Shown piece by piece: positions 26,516-36,029 of a DNA stretch of 64,000 nt. The position numbers and the translations under genes were made by a program. Position 1 is the first letter of the stretch; the number at the start of each line of letters is the position of its first letter. The notes under the pieces are model-generated. The model did not search any database, was not told the DNA's origin, and worked only from the letters and a program-made list of their open reading frames with translations. Source of the DNA: Eubacterium sp. (GTDB lineage Bacteria > Bacillota > Clostridia > Lachnospirales > Lachnospiraceae); assembly GCA_017475235.1 (NCBI GenBank), contig JAFVGA010000001.1, positions 131,240 to 195,239 on the forward strand. The letters are read 5' to 3'.

Positions 26516-27127
26516 CTACAGTTCAATCACAATAGGTTTCGGAATTGGATTTGCTACGTCATCATCAGCATTTTCAATAATGATAGTGGCTTTGCCGTCC
26601 ATATTGTTCATGAACTCCATAAATTTGTCGATCGTTATCTTGTCTTTACCAAGTATTCTGATCGTGTTCGGATAGTTATCAAATCTATCCGCATAACGTC
26701 TGCAGAGAATCTGCTTAGAATTAATAAACTGAAGTAACCCCTGTAACAGATTAGACTGTTCATTGGTTATCTCATAATAATCCAATTTATCATCTGCATC
26801 CGGTATCAGGGATTCTTTGGTTAACTCTGACAGTTTGTTTGTCTGTGCATACATATCAGCCATAGAAACTGCGTTGTCGAAATCTATAACTCGATAATTG
26901 CTGATATTCCATTTTGGATCTCCATCATCCACTGGAATGTATGCAAATGCTGGCATCAGATATATACACTGTCCCGATGTAACATAGGCATCCGCCATAT
27001 TAAATGAGATTGGATAAAATCTTTCTCCTATATATATGAAGCATCGCTTTAGCTCCAAAGGAGTATTCATCGCTTCTGCTAAGGATAAAAGATCATATTG
27101 CTTTCCTTCGACAATTATGATTTTCAT
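26516..27127 (-). CDS. Hypothetical protein, 203 aa
   Basis: ATG at 27127 with GAGGTG upstream, after a terminator at 27142-27180. Soluble alpha/beta-type sequence with a beta-rich N-terminus (MKIIIVEGKQYDLLSLAEAM) and an acidic C-terminal end (IIIENADDDV). It is encoded 13 bases before the beta N-half and probably shares its transcript. No family recognised; a polymerase accessory role is possible from position alone. Confidence 0.75.
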   Translation of the reverse strand: MKIIIVEGKQYDLLSLAEAMNTPLELKRCFIYIGERFYPISFNMADAYVTSGQCIYLMPAFAYIPVDDGDPKWNISNYRVIDFDNAVSMADMYAQTNKLSELTKESLIPDADDKLDYYEITNEQSNLLQGLLQFINSKQILCRRYADRFDNYPNTIRILGKDKITIDKFMEFMNNMDGKATIIIENADDDVANPIPKPIVIEL

Positions 27128-27141
27128 TTTTTCACCTCATT

Positions 27142-27180
27142 AAAAAATAAGCCGTATGGAGAAACCCCATACGACTTATT
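27142..27180 (-). terminator. Rho-independent terminator
   Basis: Long stem from ATAAGCCGTATGG (from 27148) and CCATACGACTTAT (to 27179), followed on the minus strand by six T. It ends the single-gene unit 27204-27947. Confidence 0.9.
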
Positions 27181-27203
27181 ACAACCAAGCGTATTTTAAT
27201 TTA

Positions 27204-27947
27204 TCAAACTTCTACTGATGCCACTTCGTCGTGATCCTTGTAGTACTCAGTAGCCTTCTGACCGAACTCAAATGTGAGCTCTACGCCATTCTTTCCCTTA
27301 ACAGATGTAACTGTTCCGAGATCGATTGTTGGTTCATCGCCTAAAATAGCTTTATACTCTTCAGAGCAGATTTCAGTGTCTACTGTCTGATTGAGCTTAA
27401 ATGTAAATGGTTCTTCGGTCGCATTAAGTTCCATGTAGAACTTGAGGCTGATGAGCGACTCGATAATCATTCTGTTGAGAAGCTCTGCGCTCATAAGGAA
27501 CTCAAGCTTTGTGGACTGGAAGATAAAATGAGCCATGTCTGAGTCTGGTTCTATATAGAGTGTTGTTACCTCAGTGTGCGGCTTGATGTTTTTATCAGGG
27601 ATCTTCTTGAGGTCAGCCTGATCGAAGTAAACACCGGTTGTCCAATCATCGTCGAGTTCAATCCAGAATCCGCAGATGAAGTTTCCTGCGAGATCACAGA
27701 ACGAAAGAACTCTTCTTTCATTTGCCTTCTTAATCTTGCCGAGAGTGCTGGCGATAGCCAGGATGATGCTGCAGAAAAGTGGTTCTGCATAGTTGATGCT
27801 GTCAGCTGTAACAAGATTGAGTGTTGAATCATCACTGTTGCTAGTTTTATAGATTGTTTTGCCTTCCCAGAAGTTGTTGTTTAAACAAGCCTGGGTGATG
27901 ATGTTAGGGAGTTCTGACTCCTTGATACTGTTAATTACTGTTGCCAT
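27204..27947 (-). CDS. Single-gene-unit protein of unknown function, 247 aa
   Basis: Flanked by its own P2 promoter (28015-28030) and a strong terminator, so it is expressed alone, as for proteins needed in a different amount from their neighbours. ATG at 27947 follows GGAGG. It is acidic, with beta-rich segments and no cysteine cluster or membrane segment. It lies between ligase and an RNA polymerase gene. A replication structural protein (clamp or ssDNA-binding type) is a possibility I cannot support from motifs. Confidence 0.75.
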   Translation of the reverse strand: MATVINSIKESELPNIITQACLNNNFWEGKTIYKTSNSDDSTLNLVTADSINYAEPLFCSIILAIASTLGKIKKANERRVLSFCDLAGNFICGFWIELDDDWTTGVYFDQADLKKIPDKNIKPHTEVTTLYIEPDSDMAHFIFQSTKLEFLMSAELLNRMIIESLISLKFYMELNATEEPFTFKLNQTVDTEICSEEYKAILGDEPTIDLGTVTSVKGKNGVELTFEFGQKATEYYKDHDEVASVEV

Positions 27948-28014
27948 TGTGTTATTCCTCCTAAGTAAATATAATCTAGAGATATTACTATCTCTGACAG
28001 TGCTATAATATATA

Positions 28015-28030
28015 ATTACAATAAGGTTTC
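28015..28030 (-). promoter_or_regulatory. P2-family promoter
   Basis: GAAAC-CTTAT-TGTAAT on the minus strand, about 70 bases before the 247-aa gene; the leader contains a GAGATA / TATCTC hairpin (about 27990-28005). Confidence 0.65.
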
Positions 28031-28043
28031 CTTAATTGTATTT

Positions 28044-30338
28044 TTATACATATAGCTTTGGGTTGCCAAAGAACACAGGGATCGGTATAACTGGAATGTT
28101 ATACTTATTAGCTTTCTGTGTCTTTGTCGAAACAAATCCATCCATCGGAACCAATAACAGCTTCGTGTTTCTTGTCACGGATTCTGTGATTTCGATGCTT
28201 GGATCGATAGCGGAGAACTGAGCCATCATAGCTGCATCAGGTCTGAATCCTGTTACAGCTATAAGGTTAGTTGCAACCTTTGCCAGACCTGTAGTTTTAA
28301 TTACATTAGACATATTCAAGATATATCTTATATCCGCATCAAAGAATCCTCTCTGATTACAGATAGTATCTATTCTTTCCTTGCCCAATCCTTTAACTAC
28401 AATAAGTCTGTTATATAAACTCGTATCATTCAGATACAAGAGTTCATCTAATGTAATATTAGCCAAGATTAACTTCCAAGTTCCCTTAGCTACATTACTG
28501 AAACCAAGCGATCCCAATAATACATAATCCTCTATAGGCTTATTCTTGAGATCATTGATCTGTGCTATCAACTTATCTCCAATCGCTTCACCTAAAGCAT
28601 TATATATATGCTTAGAATCCATCTCCATAAACTGATGGAACCAAGATACGCCTAACGCTTTAACTCGTTCTTCAGAGACATCTGTTATGCCTAACTTAGC
28701 AAGCATATTCACAGTCTTTGCCAATACTCTTTCCGGGCAAACGATATTCGTACAAAAAGCCTGTTTCTCTGAGAAGTATACAGGGCTTCCACAGCACGGA
28801 CATCTATCAGGAAATGGTATTGGTGGATTCGGATTGTAGATATTATCTGGTATCATAGGTTTAGTTGCATATGGAATGACATCATTCCTATACTCTATTT
28901 CTATAATATCATTCTCTCTTAAATCCAAATCTCTAAATCTTGCCAATGAATGACCTGTTGTCTTTGTATGGATAGTACCCATAAGACTTACAGGCATATA
29001 ATGCAGAAGCGGAACTATCTCACCATTCTGACTTATACTATAAGTATAGCCTAAGAATCGAGTAAGTTTCTTCAACGCATTAAACTTAATCGCCATCATA
29101 TACTGGTTGACTGAGTTCTTTCTTCCTAAAGCTCTTACGAGATTAGGATCTACAAATTCAGTTACAACACCATCATACATGAATGGTAACACTGGTCTCA
29201 TATTCTGAGCTTCATATACAAACTTGTGTACCAAGAATAATGTCTCCTGATACGAGCTATCGAAGTACTCATAAATACAAGGTATTCTTGTAGCATAGAA
29301 CTGATTACAAAATTCCAGTCTATGAAGTTTATCCATTTCAGGGATATCTGCATCTACCGGAACTAACGTAATGAAGTCCATGTACTTTCTTGCATCCGAT
29401 AGTCCAAGCAATCCTATAATTGCTGTTCGACCGTTCACATAGTTCTTGCCTGTAAGCTGATTCAGTTTCTGAAGATTATAGTAGTCTATAATTGCTTCAA
29501 ACTGTACACCTACAGGAGTATCTAACGGTCTTGCATTCGGAAACTTGTATCCAGCCAAAATTGGAGTTATGTCTGTAGTCTGATTAGAATCTACATCTCC
29601 TCTTGTTCTTGCTGAAACAATCTGATCTGTACAGTCTGCTTCTACTGCAACACCATCATACTTAAGCATTATAACCATAGGAATCGTTCTCATTCCAAAT
29701 AAGTTACAATGTTTTTGCATGAAGTCTCTTTCGAATATCTGTACTGTTTGATCTTTCTTCACATCTATACCCGCATTAACGGCATCCTGCACTAAGACAA
29801 AATTACACTTATCCAGAGTACCTGCTAAGGTAGGATGGAGATGCTGTACCTCTCGAAGTCTCTTACCTATTTCGTAAGAGTCTTCGTTAATATGTGCTCC
29901 CTTAATAACGTAACGCTTTGCTAAATCGGAAGCAAACATCATATCCTTGACTTTCATATTATTGTCAGGAATACGGAATGGGAATATACATTCCCCTTTT
30001 TTCTTCTCTTCAAGGTTCTCGTTCGTATGACCGAAGTCTACTTCTGGAGCTCCTATACTATATGAGTTTGGGAAGTACTTCTTATACAGAACCTGAAGTT
30101 TGTCATAGAGTTCGTCTTCTAACGGAAGAAGATTTCCATCAGTATTATTATAAAGAATATTACTGATGAGTGCGATCATTTCGATCTCGTGGACAGAGAG
30201 ATTATCTATTATAGCCATTGGATTATTGGCTAGATTGATAATCTCAATAGTACGTCTGTTGATATACAGTACGACTTCTTTGGTCATTACTGATATATCG
30301 CCTGTCTTTAAATGAGCATAGACATCATCTAGTGTCAT
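28044..30338 (-). CDS. ligA: NAD-dependent DNA ligase, 764 aa
   Basis: Seals nicks using NAD. The adenylation motif KYDGVAVE (nucleophile Lys in KxDG) is near residue 224. A four-cysteine zinc finger (CPCCGSPVYF ... CTNIVCPE) is near residue 510, followed by helix-hairpin-helix repeats and a C-terminal BRCT domain (VTGFRPDAAMMAQF onward). The start at 30338 has AGGAG 8 bases upstream; ATG at 30344 is too close to it. It is longer than typical bacterial LigA (about 670 aa), with extra N-terminal sequence. The family assignment is firm. Confidence 0.92.
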   Translation of the reverse strand: MTLDDVYAHLKTGDISVMTKEVVLYINRRTIEIINLANNPMAIIDNLSVHEIEMIALISNILYNNTDGNLLPLEDELYDKLQVLYKKYFPNSYSIGAPEVDFGHTNENLEEKKKGECIFPFRIPDNNMKVKDMMFASDLAKRYVIKGAHINEDSYEIGKRLREVQHLHPTLAGTLDKCNFVLVQDAVNAGIDVKKDQTVQIFERDFMQKHCNLFGMRTIPMVIMLKYDGVAVEADCTDQIVSARTRGDVDSNQTTDITPILAGYKFPNARPLDTPVGVQFEAIIDYYNLQKLNQLTGKNYVNGRTAIIGLLGLSDARKYMDFITLVPVDADIPEMDKLHRLEFCNQFYATRIPCIYEYFDSSYQETLFLVHKFVYEAQNMRPVLPFMYDGVVTEFVDPNLVRALGRKNSVNQYMMAIKFNALKKLTRFLGYTYSISQNGEIVPLLHYMPVSLMGTIHTKTTGHSLARFRDLDLRENDIIEIEYRNDVIPYATKPMIPDNIYNPNPPIPFPDRCPCCGSPVYFSEKQAFCTNIVCPERVLAKTVNMLAKLGITDVSEERVKALGVSWFHQFMEMDSKHIYNALGEAIGDKLIAQINDLKNKPIEDYVLLGSLGFSNVAKGTWKLILANITLDELLYLNDTSLYNRLIVVKGLGKERIDTICNQRGFFDADIRYILNMSNVIKTTGLAKVATNLIAVTGFRPDAAMMAQFSAIDPSIEITESVTRNTKLLLVPMDGFVSTKTQKANKYNIPVIPIPVFFGNPKLYV

Positions 30339-30374
30339 AAGCATCACTCCTTTCTACGAGTATAATATATAAGT

Positions 30375-30974
30375 CTAATACTTTATACGCCTTGTAACTC
30401 CGTGGGAGTGTAAGAAGTTCTCATCAAAATAAAAGTCTGACGGATACTTGTATCCTATTACATCCAAAACTTTCATTACGGATTCCTTAAGCCACTCAGT
30501 AATGTCATGGTTAGAAAGAATCTTAATTTCTATATACGGTATTCTTCCAACCGAATAGATAATTTCAGGGTCTTTTTCGGAACGAGTTGAAGCAGAAATC
30601 ACATAGAGATCACCGGAAATTGTTTCTCTATGTATACCAATACAAGTTGTTCTGTCTGGATGGGCAAAATAATTAAAATAATGTCCAACGGAAAATACTT
30701 CCGCTTCTGTGTCTGATCGAATATTTTCGTAAGTATCATGAATAGATAAACTAAAGCCTCGCCATCTGGTATCAGATTCACATTCTGTAGAAGTTCTATA
30801 GAAACCGCAACAAATAGCAAATGAATTATTAGCTATAAGATTACAAAAATCTTGGTTAGCTGGACGCCATAATTCGTACGGTTTTATTCCTTGCAGTGTT
30901 TCGTAAAGTGTGTTAGATGCGTGAACGGTGTTTTTATTAAACAATGTAAACATATTTATATTTGGTACTGCCAT
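30375..30974 (-). CDS. Hypothetical protein, 199 aa
   Basis: ATG at 30974 with GGAGG 8 bases upstream, just after the terminator of the beta C-half gene and just ahead of ligA, with which it is probably co-transcribed. It is mixed alpha/beta, with scattered Cys and His (FAICCGFYRTSTEC, GVTRRIKY at the end). No family recognised. Confidence 0.75.
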   Translation of the reverse strand: MAVPNINMFTLFNKNTVHASNTLYETLQGIKPYELWRPANQDFCNLIANNSFAICCGFYRTSTECESDTRWRGFSLSIHDTYENIRSDTEAEVFSVGHYFNYFAHPDRTTCIGIHRETISGDLYVISASTRSEKDPEIIYSVGRIPYIEIKILSNHDITEWLKESVMKVLDVIGYKYPSDFYFDENFLHSHGVTRRIKY

Positions 30975-30989
30975 ATCATAATCCTCCTA

Positions 30990-31022
30990 GAAAAAATGAA
31001 GCCAGAGCGAACCCTGGCTTCT
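30990..31022 (-). terminator. Rho-independent terminator after the beta C-half gene
   Basis: Stem GAAGCCAG (30998-31005) with CTGGCTTC (31014-31021), followed on the minus strand by ATTTTTT. Confidence 0.9.
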
Positions 31023-31026
31023 ATAA

Positions 31027-33303
31027 TTATTTACGTATAAACATATCGGAGAACTCCAATTGCTTTTTAGTTTTAGGCTGTTCCTTAATCCTAAACATAT
31101 CAGAGAATTCCAACTGTTTCGGCTTCTTCTTTTTGATGTCGATAACCAGTTCTAAGCCCATAGCCTCGAATCTAGTCTTATACGTCTCCACCTTTCTATT
31201 CCTGTCATTTTCATCCAATCTAAGATTTACGTTGAATGGATCACCTACTAAGATATCCTTAGCGTGAAGTCTTCCTGTAGGAGATACAGAATAGAGCATT
31301 AAGAATGTAACAACTGCATCTGTACCAATATGAGATAATGAATCGTTCTCCATATGACCCATACGGATAGCGGTTCTTTTATGCAGTTCTTTATATTCTT
31401 TACTTGCCTTAGACTTAGCATTATCACCTTTAATATTTACCGTACTCAGTGAAGTTTCCGAATACTTTTCTTCAGCATACTGCTTAAGTCTATATATGTA
31501 CTGATGACCAACTCCGACCGGACGTCTTGTAGTAACAAATCTGGTGTTGCCCTTACAATCCTTAATAGGAACTTGCAGAGTTGGCATAATGATATATGGG
31601 AACGCCTCATAAATCTTATAGAAATCGTCATATCCCATGTGATCTTTATATGGATCCAGAATGAGTGGAATACAATCCATATCAAACAGAGTCTTCCAGA
31701 ACTCATCCTGCTCTTCGTCAACCAAATGATCCTCAACAGCATTCTTAAGCCTTTCAGAATATGCAGGCTGAACTATGTCTAAGAACTTAGTGAGCTCTTT
31801 AAACTGCTCATCACGATTAGATATACCTCTAATGTGGTCAAGAATCTGACAAGAGAAGTTATTAAGGCAAATCTCTTTATACTGACCAGCATTTTCTCGG
31901 TTGATACCAGTGCTTGATCTCCATAAGAGTTCGACTCTTCTCTCATTACCATTTTCGTCGATGTAGATTGGCATTTCTTCGTCTGGTACGATCTTGGCTG
32001 TAACGCCTTTACCACCATAACGATTACAAATCTTATCGCCTTCAGACAGAGGATTATGTTCTACGACGGTTACATCAACACGCATATTATTAAATGGTTT
32101 ATCATCCATAATAAACTGCACGCCTCTAACCATCTTATCATACTTCTGCTCCATCTTTCTTAAATCAGTAGACATCTTATAATCAGGATGCACGTTCATG
32201 AATATACGAATCTTTTCGAGCATCTCTGCTGCAAATCTCATCTGATTATCATAGTAGAACTTCAGCTGCTTATTGTACTCTAAATCCAATGCGCTTGGAT
32301 TGTTACAATAAATATCATAGTCTACTACCATGCCCTTAACTGGAGAAAATTCATCAGACGGCATAGGCTGTCTGAGTCTTTCCTTTGACTGTGTATACAA
32401 ACAGTCTTCCTTAACCTGACGTCTAAGGCAATACAGCCTATTGTCTTTAACTATTTCGCCTATGTCAGGTAATGGCTTATAAGTATCACCTGTACCATGA
32501 ATATCTATGAGAAGATCGTTTTCATTAATACATATAGATACAGGTTTAACCTGTGGTGTATAGAACTTTCTAGCCGCAGATATAGACATCTTAACTGGGT
32601 CTTCAGTAAGCTGATTGCAGTCCATATACGCCGTAAGAAGATTTACACCCTGCATATAGTTGTTGTACGCATCAAATGCGGTGGATTTCTTTATTGTTGT
32701 ACCCTTTGGAATCATAGTTCTCATATTAACTATAGAATCCGCATAGCTTTGAGCATACATGTCGATAGTGGTATCATCACAATACGCTCCGGAATACTTC
32801 TGCTGATATCTATCACATTCCAAAGAATAAGCTTCATCTCTTATTTGGTTGATTGTATCACAATCATCCATAGGAACAAGAGAATCCAGATACTCATTAT
32901 TGTAGAAGAATCCTGTAGACTCGCTACAATGCTTATATGAGATTCTTTCTATAACCCCTAAGGTTCTCGTTTCTTCATCTTGTACTAAAAGATAGTAGTG
33001 GTGATTAGGGGTAAACGCAAACTTAGGGATTTTAGATATTACCTTGAGTTCGTGTTTGGTGTCAATCTTGTATGAAGATTTGTCGCCGATTTTATTTTCG
33101 TGTCCTGTAGCAATGTATGCTATCTCGGCTTTAATAAGATTCAAAGCGTGCTTGACATGAATAGCATACATCAGTTTTCTGTAACCTGAGTTACAGGGAG
33201 AAAATGGCTGTTGCAAGCATCTACCATATATACGGTAGTACTCACTTTCAGGAATAAATTCCCTGCATGATCTCAGTTCATCCTCTAACTGTTTAATGTT
33301 CAA
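31027..33303 (-). CDS. RNA polymerase beta subunit, C-terminal half (split), 758 aa
   Basis: It begins where the 565-aa N-half ends: PFSPCNSGYRKLMYAIHVKH (from residue 33) aligns with the RpoB DDANRALMGSNMQRQ block. GDKICNRYGGKGV near residue 414 is the catalytic-centre block GDKxAGRHGNKGV. VGVGHQYIYRLKQY and IRMGHMENDSL (near 648) match the beta C-terminal clamp region (GQRFGEMEVWAL). It ends with two copies of QLEFSDMF. The start is a TTG at 33303 with AAAGGA upstream; no ATG fits, which is unusual here and may limit its level. Partner of 24805-26502. Confidence 0.87.
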   Translation of the reverse strand: MNIKQLEDELRSCREFIPESEYYRIYGRCLQQPFSPCNSGYRKLMYAIHVKHALNLIKAEIAYIATGHENKIGDKSSYKIDTKHELKVISKIPKFAFTPNHHYYLLVQDEETRTLGVIERISYKHCSESTGFFYNNEYLDSLVPMDDCDTINQIRDEAYSLECDRYQQKYSGAYCDDTTIDMYAQSYADSIVNMRTMIPKGTTIKKSTAFDAYNNYMQGVNLLTAYMDCNQLTEDPVKMSISAARKFYTPQVKPVSICINENDLLIDIHGTGDTYKPLPDIGEIVKDNRLYCLRRQVKEDCLYTQSKERLRQPMPSDEFSPVKGMVVDYDIYCNNPSALDLEYNKQLKFYYDNQMRFAAEMLEKIRIFMNVHPDYKMSTDLRKMEQKYDKMVRGVQFIMDDKPFNNMRVDVTVVEHNPLSEGDKICNRYGGKGVTAKIVPDEEMPIYIDENGNERRVELLWRSSTGINRENAGQYKEICLNNFSCQILDHIRGISNRDEQFKELTKFLDIVQPAYSERLKNAVEDHLVDEEQDEFWKTLFDMDCIPLILDPYKDHMGYDDFYKIYEAFPYIIMPTLQVPIKDCKGNTRFVTTRRPVGVGHQYIYRLKQYAEEKYSETSLSTVNIKGDNAKSKASKEYKELHKRTAIRMGHMENDSLSHIGTDAVVTFLMLYSVSPTGRLHAKDILVGDPFNVNLRLDENDRNRKVETYKTRFEAMGLELVIDIKKKKPKQLEFSDMFRIKEQPKTKKQLEFSDMFIRK

Positions 33304-33335
33304 CTTGCTTCATTCCTTTCTGGAAAATATTATAT

Positions 33336-33362
33336 AAGAGGACGACATCTTATCGTCCTCTT
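33336..33362 (-). terminator. Hairpin terminator after the RecA-like gene
   Basis: Perfect 10-bp stem AAGAGGACGA (33336-33345) with TCGTCCTCTT (33353-33362), followed on the minus strand by an A/T-rich tract ending in four T. Confidence 0.75.
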
Positions 33363-33381
33363 ACTTTTATATAATATACAA

Positions 33382-34692
33382 TTATGCTTCTGCTTCAGCA
33401 AGTTCAGCTTCAGCCGCTCTGTTGAATTCTTCAAGTTCAGCAATCTTCTGTCTGATATCATCGTTCATATTAGTGGTATCAATACGTTCGATTTCTTCTC
33501 TTGCGTGCAGTGAGTTAGCAAATACCGTAGCACAAGTTGCTATAAAGGCATTGTAGAAGTTTGGGTTTTCTTTGAGAAGTCCAAGGAACTTCTTCTGAGA
33601 GAACTTGATATCTTCGAATCCTTTAAGATACAAGAAAGCACCTGCACCGCCTATCATATCATAATTCTTAAGAGATATAAGGAGTGAAAGCATCGCATTG
33701 AAACCGAGTTGCTGTTCAAATATGAGAGTACATACTGGATCTCTCTTGGCTATACTCGTTCGTGATTTAAGGATACAGATATCAGCAAATACACCTGTAA
33801 CTCCTAGAGCTTCCATTTCTTTAGTCTTTCGAGAGTCTTCAATTCTAAAGACATTGTTAGATAGATAGAATGGTGTCTTACCACCTGGGGTTGTTTCACC
33901 CTGATCGAGATAGATATTAGCAGCTTTCTTCTTCTGCATTGGGTTAATAGATACATCGTCTGTAATATGGTTAATTACAAGGAGTATGATATTAGCTGAC
34001 TTACAGATATTAACCAGAGCTCTGAATATTCTGGCAAGAGTCTTAGCCGCCGCAGTCTGTCCCATCTGTCCACCAACCTCTGATGCTTCAGCCATATCTT
34101 CAGGAGCGATAACTGCAAGTGAGTCGAGTATATATACTGTCGGTTCAAGCTTCATGATATGCTGTCCAGTGCATGGATCGACCAAACCAGTATCATAGAG
34201 ATAGTCTTCCATGTGTGCTACTTTCCAGTCATGGATGACCTTAATCTGTTTAAAGAATGACTCTGATGTGATGTGAGTGTTTCTCATCTTGAGTCTATTT
34301 CTTGTCTCCTGAGGAGTCATGTTAAGGAGAATATCATTACGCTTACCAGTAATACCGCCTTCGATACTATCTTCAAAGATAGAAGCTGTCTTGAATGGTC
34401 TGATGATATTACCCGCAACCTGTTTAGCAATAGTAGATTTACCACAACCGGTACGTCCGATAAACATATTGATCGAACCATCTACGATTCCAATGGAGTC
34501 ATATCCACCAGTGATACGACCCTCATCATCATATAAATCAATTCTCTGACCGAGATGATAATCCAAATCCATGAAACCAGTTGGATACTGTACATCATAT
34601 GTAGCTTCCTGATTAAGTCTCGGGTCTTTAGAGAATTCTTTGTCTGTAGCATATAAATTTCTTATAGCGTTAGCTAAGGTCATATCTGCCAT
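33382..34692 (-). CDS. RecA/UvsX-like recombinase, 436 aa
   Basis: An ATP-dependent strand-exchange type core. YPTGFMDLDYHLG precedes the Walker A GRTGCGKST (residues 79-87), and Walker B is VYILDSLAV (near 195). A RecA-type segment follows: SANIILLVINHITDDV, then a GGKTPFYLSNNVFRI stretch. A helical, Ala/Glu-rich C-terminus may be a coiled coil. It is encoded 6 bases after the tubulin-like gene in one operon. A DnaB-like or KaiC-like ATPase is an alternative, but the conserved loop region and length suit UvsX/RecA. Confidence 0.78.
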   Translation of the reverse strand: MADMTLANAIRNLYATDKEFSKDPRLNQEATYDVQYPTGFMDLDYHLGQRIDLYDDEGRITGGYDSIGIVDGSINMFIGRTGCGKSTIAKQVAGNIIRPFKTASIFEDSIEGGITGKRNDILLNMTPQETRNRLKMRNTHITSESFFKQIKVIHDWKVAHMEDYLYDTGLVDPCTGQHIMKLEPTVYILDSLAVIAPEDMAEASEVGGQMGQTAAAKTLARIFRALVNICKSANIILLVINHITDDVSINPMQKKKAANIYLDQGETTPGGKTPFYLSNNVFRIEDSRKTKEMEALGVTGVFADICILKSRTSIAKRDPVCTLIFEQQLGFNAMLSLLISLKNYDMIGGAGAFLYLKGFEDIKFSQKKFLGLLKENPNFYNAFIATCATVFANSLHAREEIERIDTTNMNDDIRQKIAELEEFNRAAEAELAEAEA

Positions 34693-34698
34693 ACTATA

Positions 34699-35973
34699 TT
34701 ACTCCTTTATAAATACATTCTTTCCACCAACACTTAGGTTATGCTTTGGAGCCTGAACATCAGCTGATGTTTCTGTTTTAGTGTTAGGATTTGAACTTCT
34801 TCTTGATCTTCCACCTCTACGTGTAAGAACATCATTTGTTTCTTCTGATACTTCTGTGGATACTGAATCAAGAACACTTCCAGAGTTTCTCTTTCTCTTT
34901 CTTGGTTCTATTGATGATTCTACAGAAAGATTCTTGATTTCATCAAAGAAGCTCGAGTTGTTTCCTGAAACCTTAAGGCGTTCAGTCTCAATAAGAGCCT
35001 TTAAGTCTTTAGCTTCAGATATAGGAATATTAAGACCTGAAATGATTATACGCACATATTCTTCATTACCATCGTTCTGATGATGGAAGAATGTCTTTGG
35101 TGAGAAATCACCGAAGATTCTCTTCTTAAGAGTAGAGAAATCTGTTCCTATATAATCAAGCTTTGTATCTGAAATATTCATGAAGATACCAAGCATTGTA
35201 TGATTGCTTGTAAGATCAGAGTCGATATCAAATGAGATAGAGTTAGCAATTGACGCCATAATAGCATCATTGAACTGTTTTGTATCCTTGATCTTAGCAA
35301 GATGTATTGTGTCTACAAACATGAGACCATCGTTTGAACAGAGGCTAAGATGGTCAGCGTAGTCAATATTCTGATCTGAGTCAATTATACCATATCCCAT
35401 GATAGCCTTAAGCTTATCAAGAACAATTTCATTTACATAAGACTCAATCTTAATAAAGTTATTGATATCCTCGATGTCATTCTTCTTAGCATTGCTGATA
35501 GGAAGTAAAGCTATGCTCTCTGAGATATCTGAAAGATATGCAAGAGTATTCTCCATTCCAGATACATCATCATTGAAGCCCAGTACCGGAATATTTATTA
35601 CTGGGATATTCATTTCTTCATCAATGTATCTGCAGAGTAATGGAGCTGCACCTGAACCTGTACCTCCCTCAGTACTATTGATTACAACTACTTCTTCGAT
35701 AGACTCAGGAATACGTTCATCGAGTTCATCAGCATTAGCCTTAAGCCACTGAAGAATAAGCTGTTTAGAAGCTTCCCTGTTCTTAGCACAGCCATAATCA
35801 GCTTCTTCATCATTGCTGAATATAAGAGCGTCTGACTGATACTTAAGTGGAATGTCTTTCTTTGTTGTGTTGATGAGTAATGCATTCTCCTTAGGAACTA
35901 TTCTTTCTTCAATAGCCTGAATAAGGATCTTGTTACCACATCCGCCAATACCGATTACATAAAAATTTTTCAT
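34699..35973 (-). CDS. FtsZ/tubulin-like GTPase (PhuZ/TubZ type), 424 aa
   Basis: The tubulin-superfamily signature is complete: an N-terminal glycine loop (VIGIGGCGNKI, residues 6-16), the nucleotide loop GGTGSG (103-108) in EGGTGSGAAP, and the T7 synergy loop NIDYAD (202-207), with both acidic residues needed for GTP hydrolysis on polymerisation. The last 90 residues form a Ser/Arg-rich tail with basic clusters (PRKRKRN, RRGGRSRRSS), which could bind DNA or regulate filaments. In phiKZ-like phages PhuZ centres the phage nucleus; in phage c-st TubZ partitions DNA. Start at 35973 after GGGAGG. Which role applies here is unknown. Confidence 0.88.
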   Translation of the reverse strand: MKNFYVIGIGGCGNKILIQAIEERIVPKENALLINTTKKDIPLKYQSDALIFSNDEEADYGCAKNREASKQLILQWLKANADELDERIPESIEEVVVINSTEGGTGSGAAPLLCRYIDEEMNIPVINIPVLGFNDDVSGMENTLAYLSDISESIALLPISNAKKNDIEDINNFIKIESYVNEIVLDKLKAIMGYGIIDSDQNIDYADHLSLCSNDGLMFVDTIHLAKIKDTKQFNDAIMASIANSISFDIDSDLTSNHTMLGIFMNISDTKLDYIGTDFSTLKKRIFGDFSPKTFFHHQNDGNEEYVRIIISGLNIPISEAKDLKALIETERLKVSGNNSSFFDEIKNLSVESSIEPRKRKRNSGSVLDSVSTEVSEETNDVLTRRGGRSRRSSNPNTKTETSADVQAPKHNLSVGGKNVFIKE

Positions 35974-35997
35974 TCTTTATTCCTCCCAAAATTAAAA

Positions 35998-36023
35998 TTC
36001 TCTAGGCATCTCTACCTAGAGAA
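35998..36023 (-). terminator. Rho-independent terminator
   Basis: Perfect stem TTCTCTAGG (35998-36006) with CCTAGAGAA (36015-36023), followed on the minus strand by TTTTAATTTT. It lies just after the 39-aa gene and before the tubulin-like gene. Confidence 0.8.
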
Positions 36024-36029
36024 CTTTGT

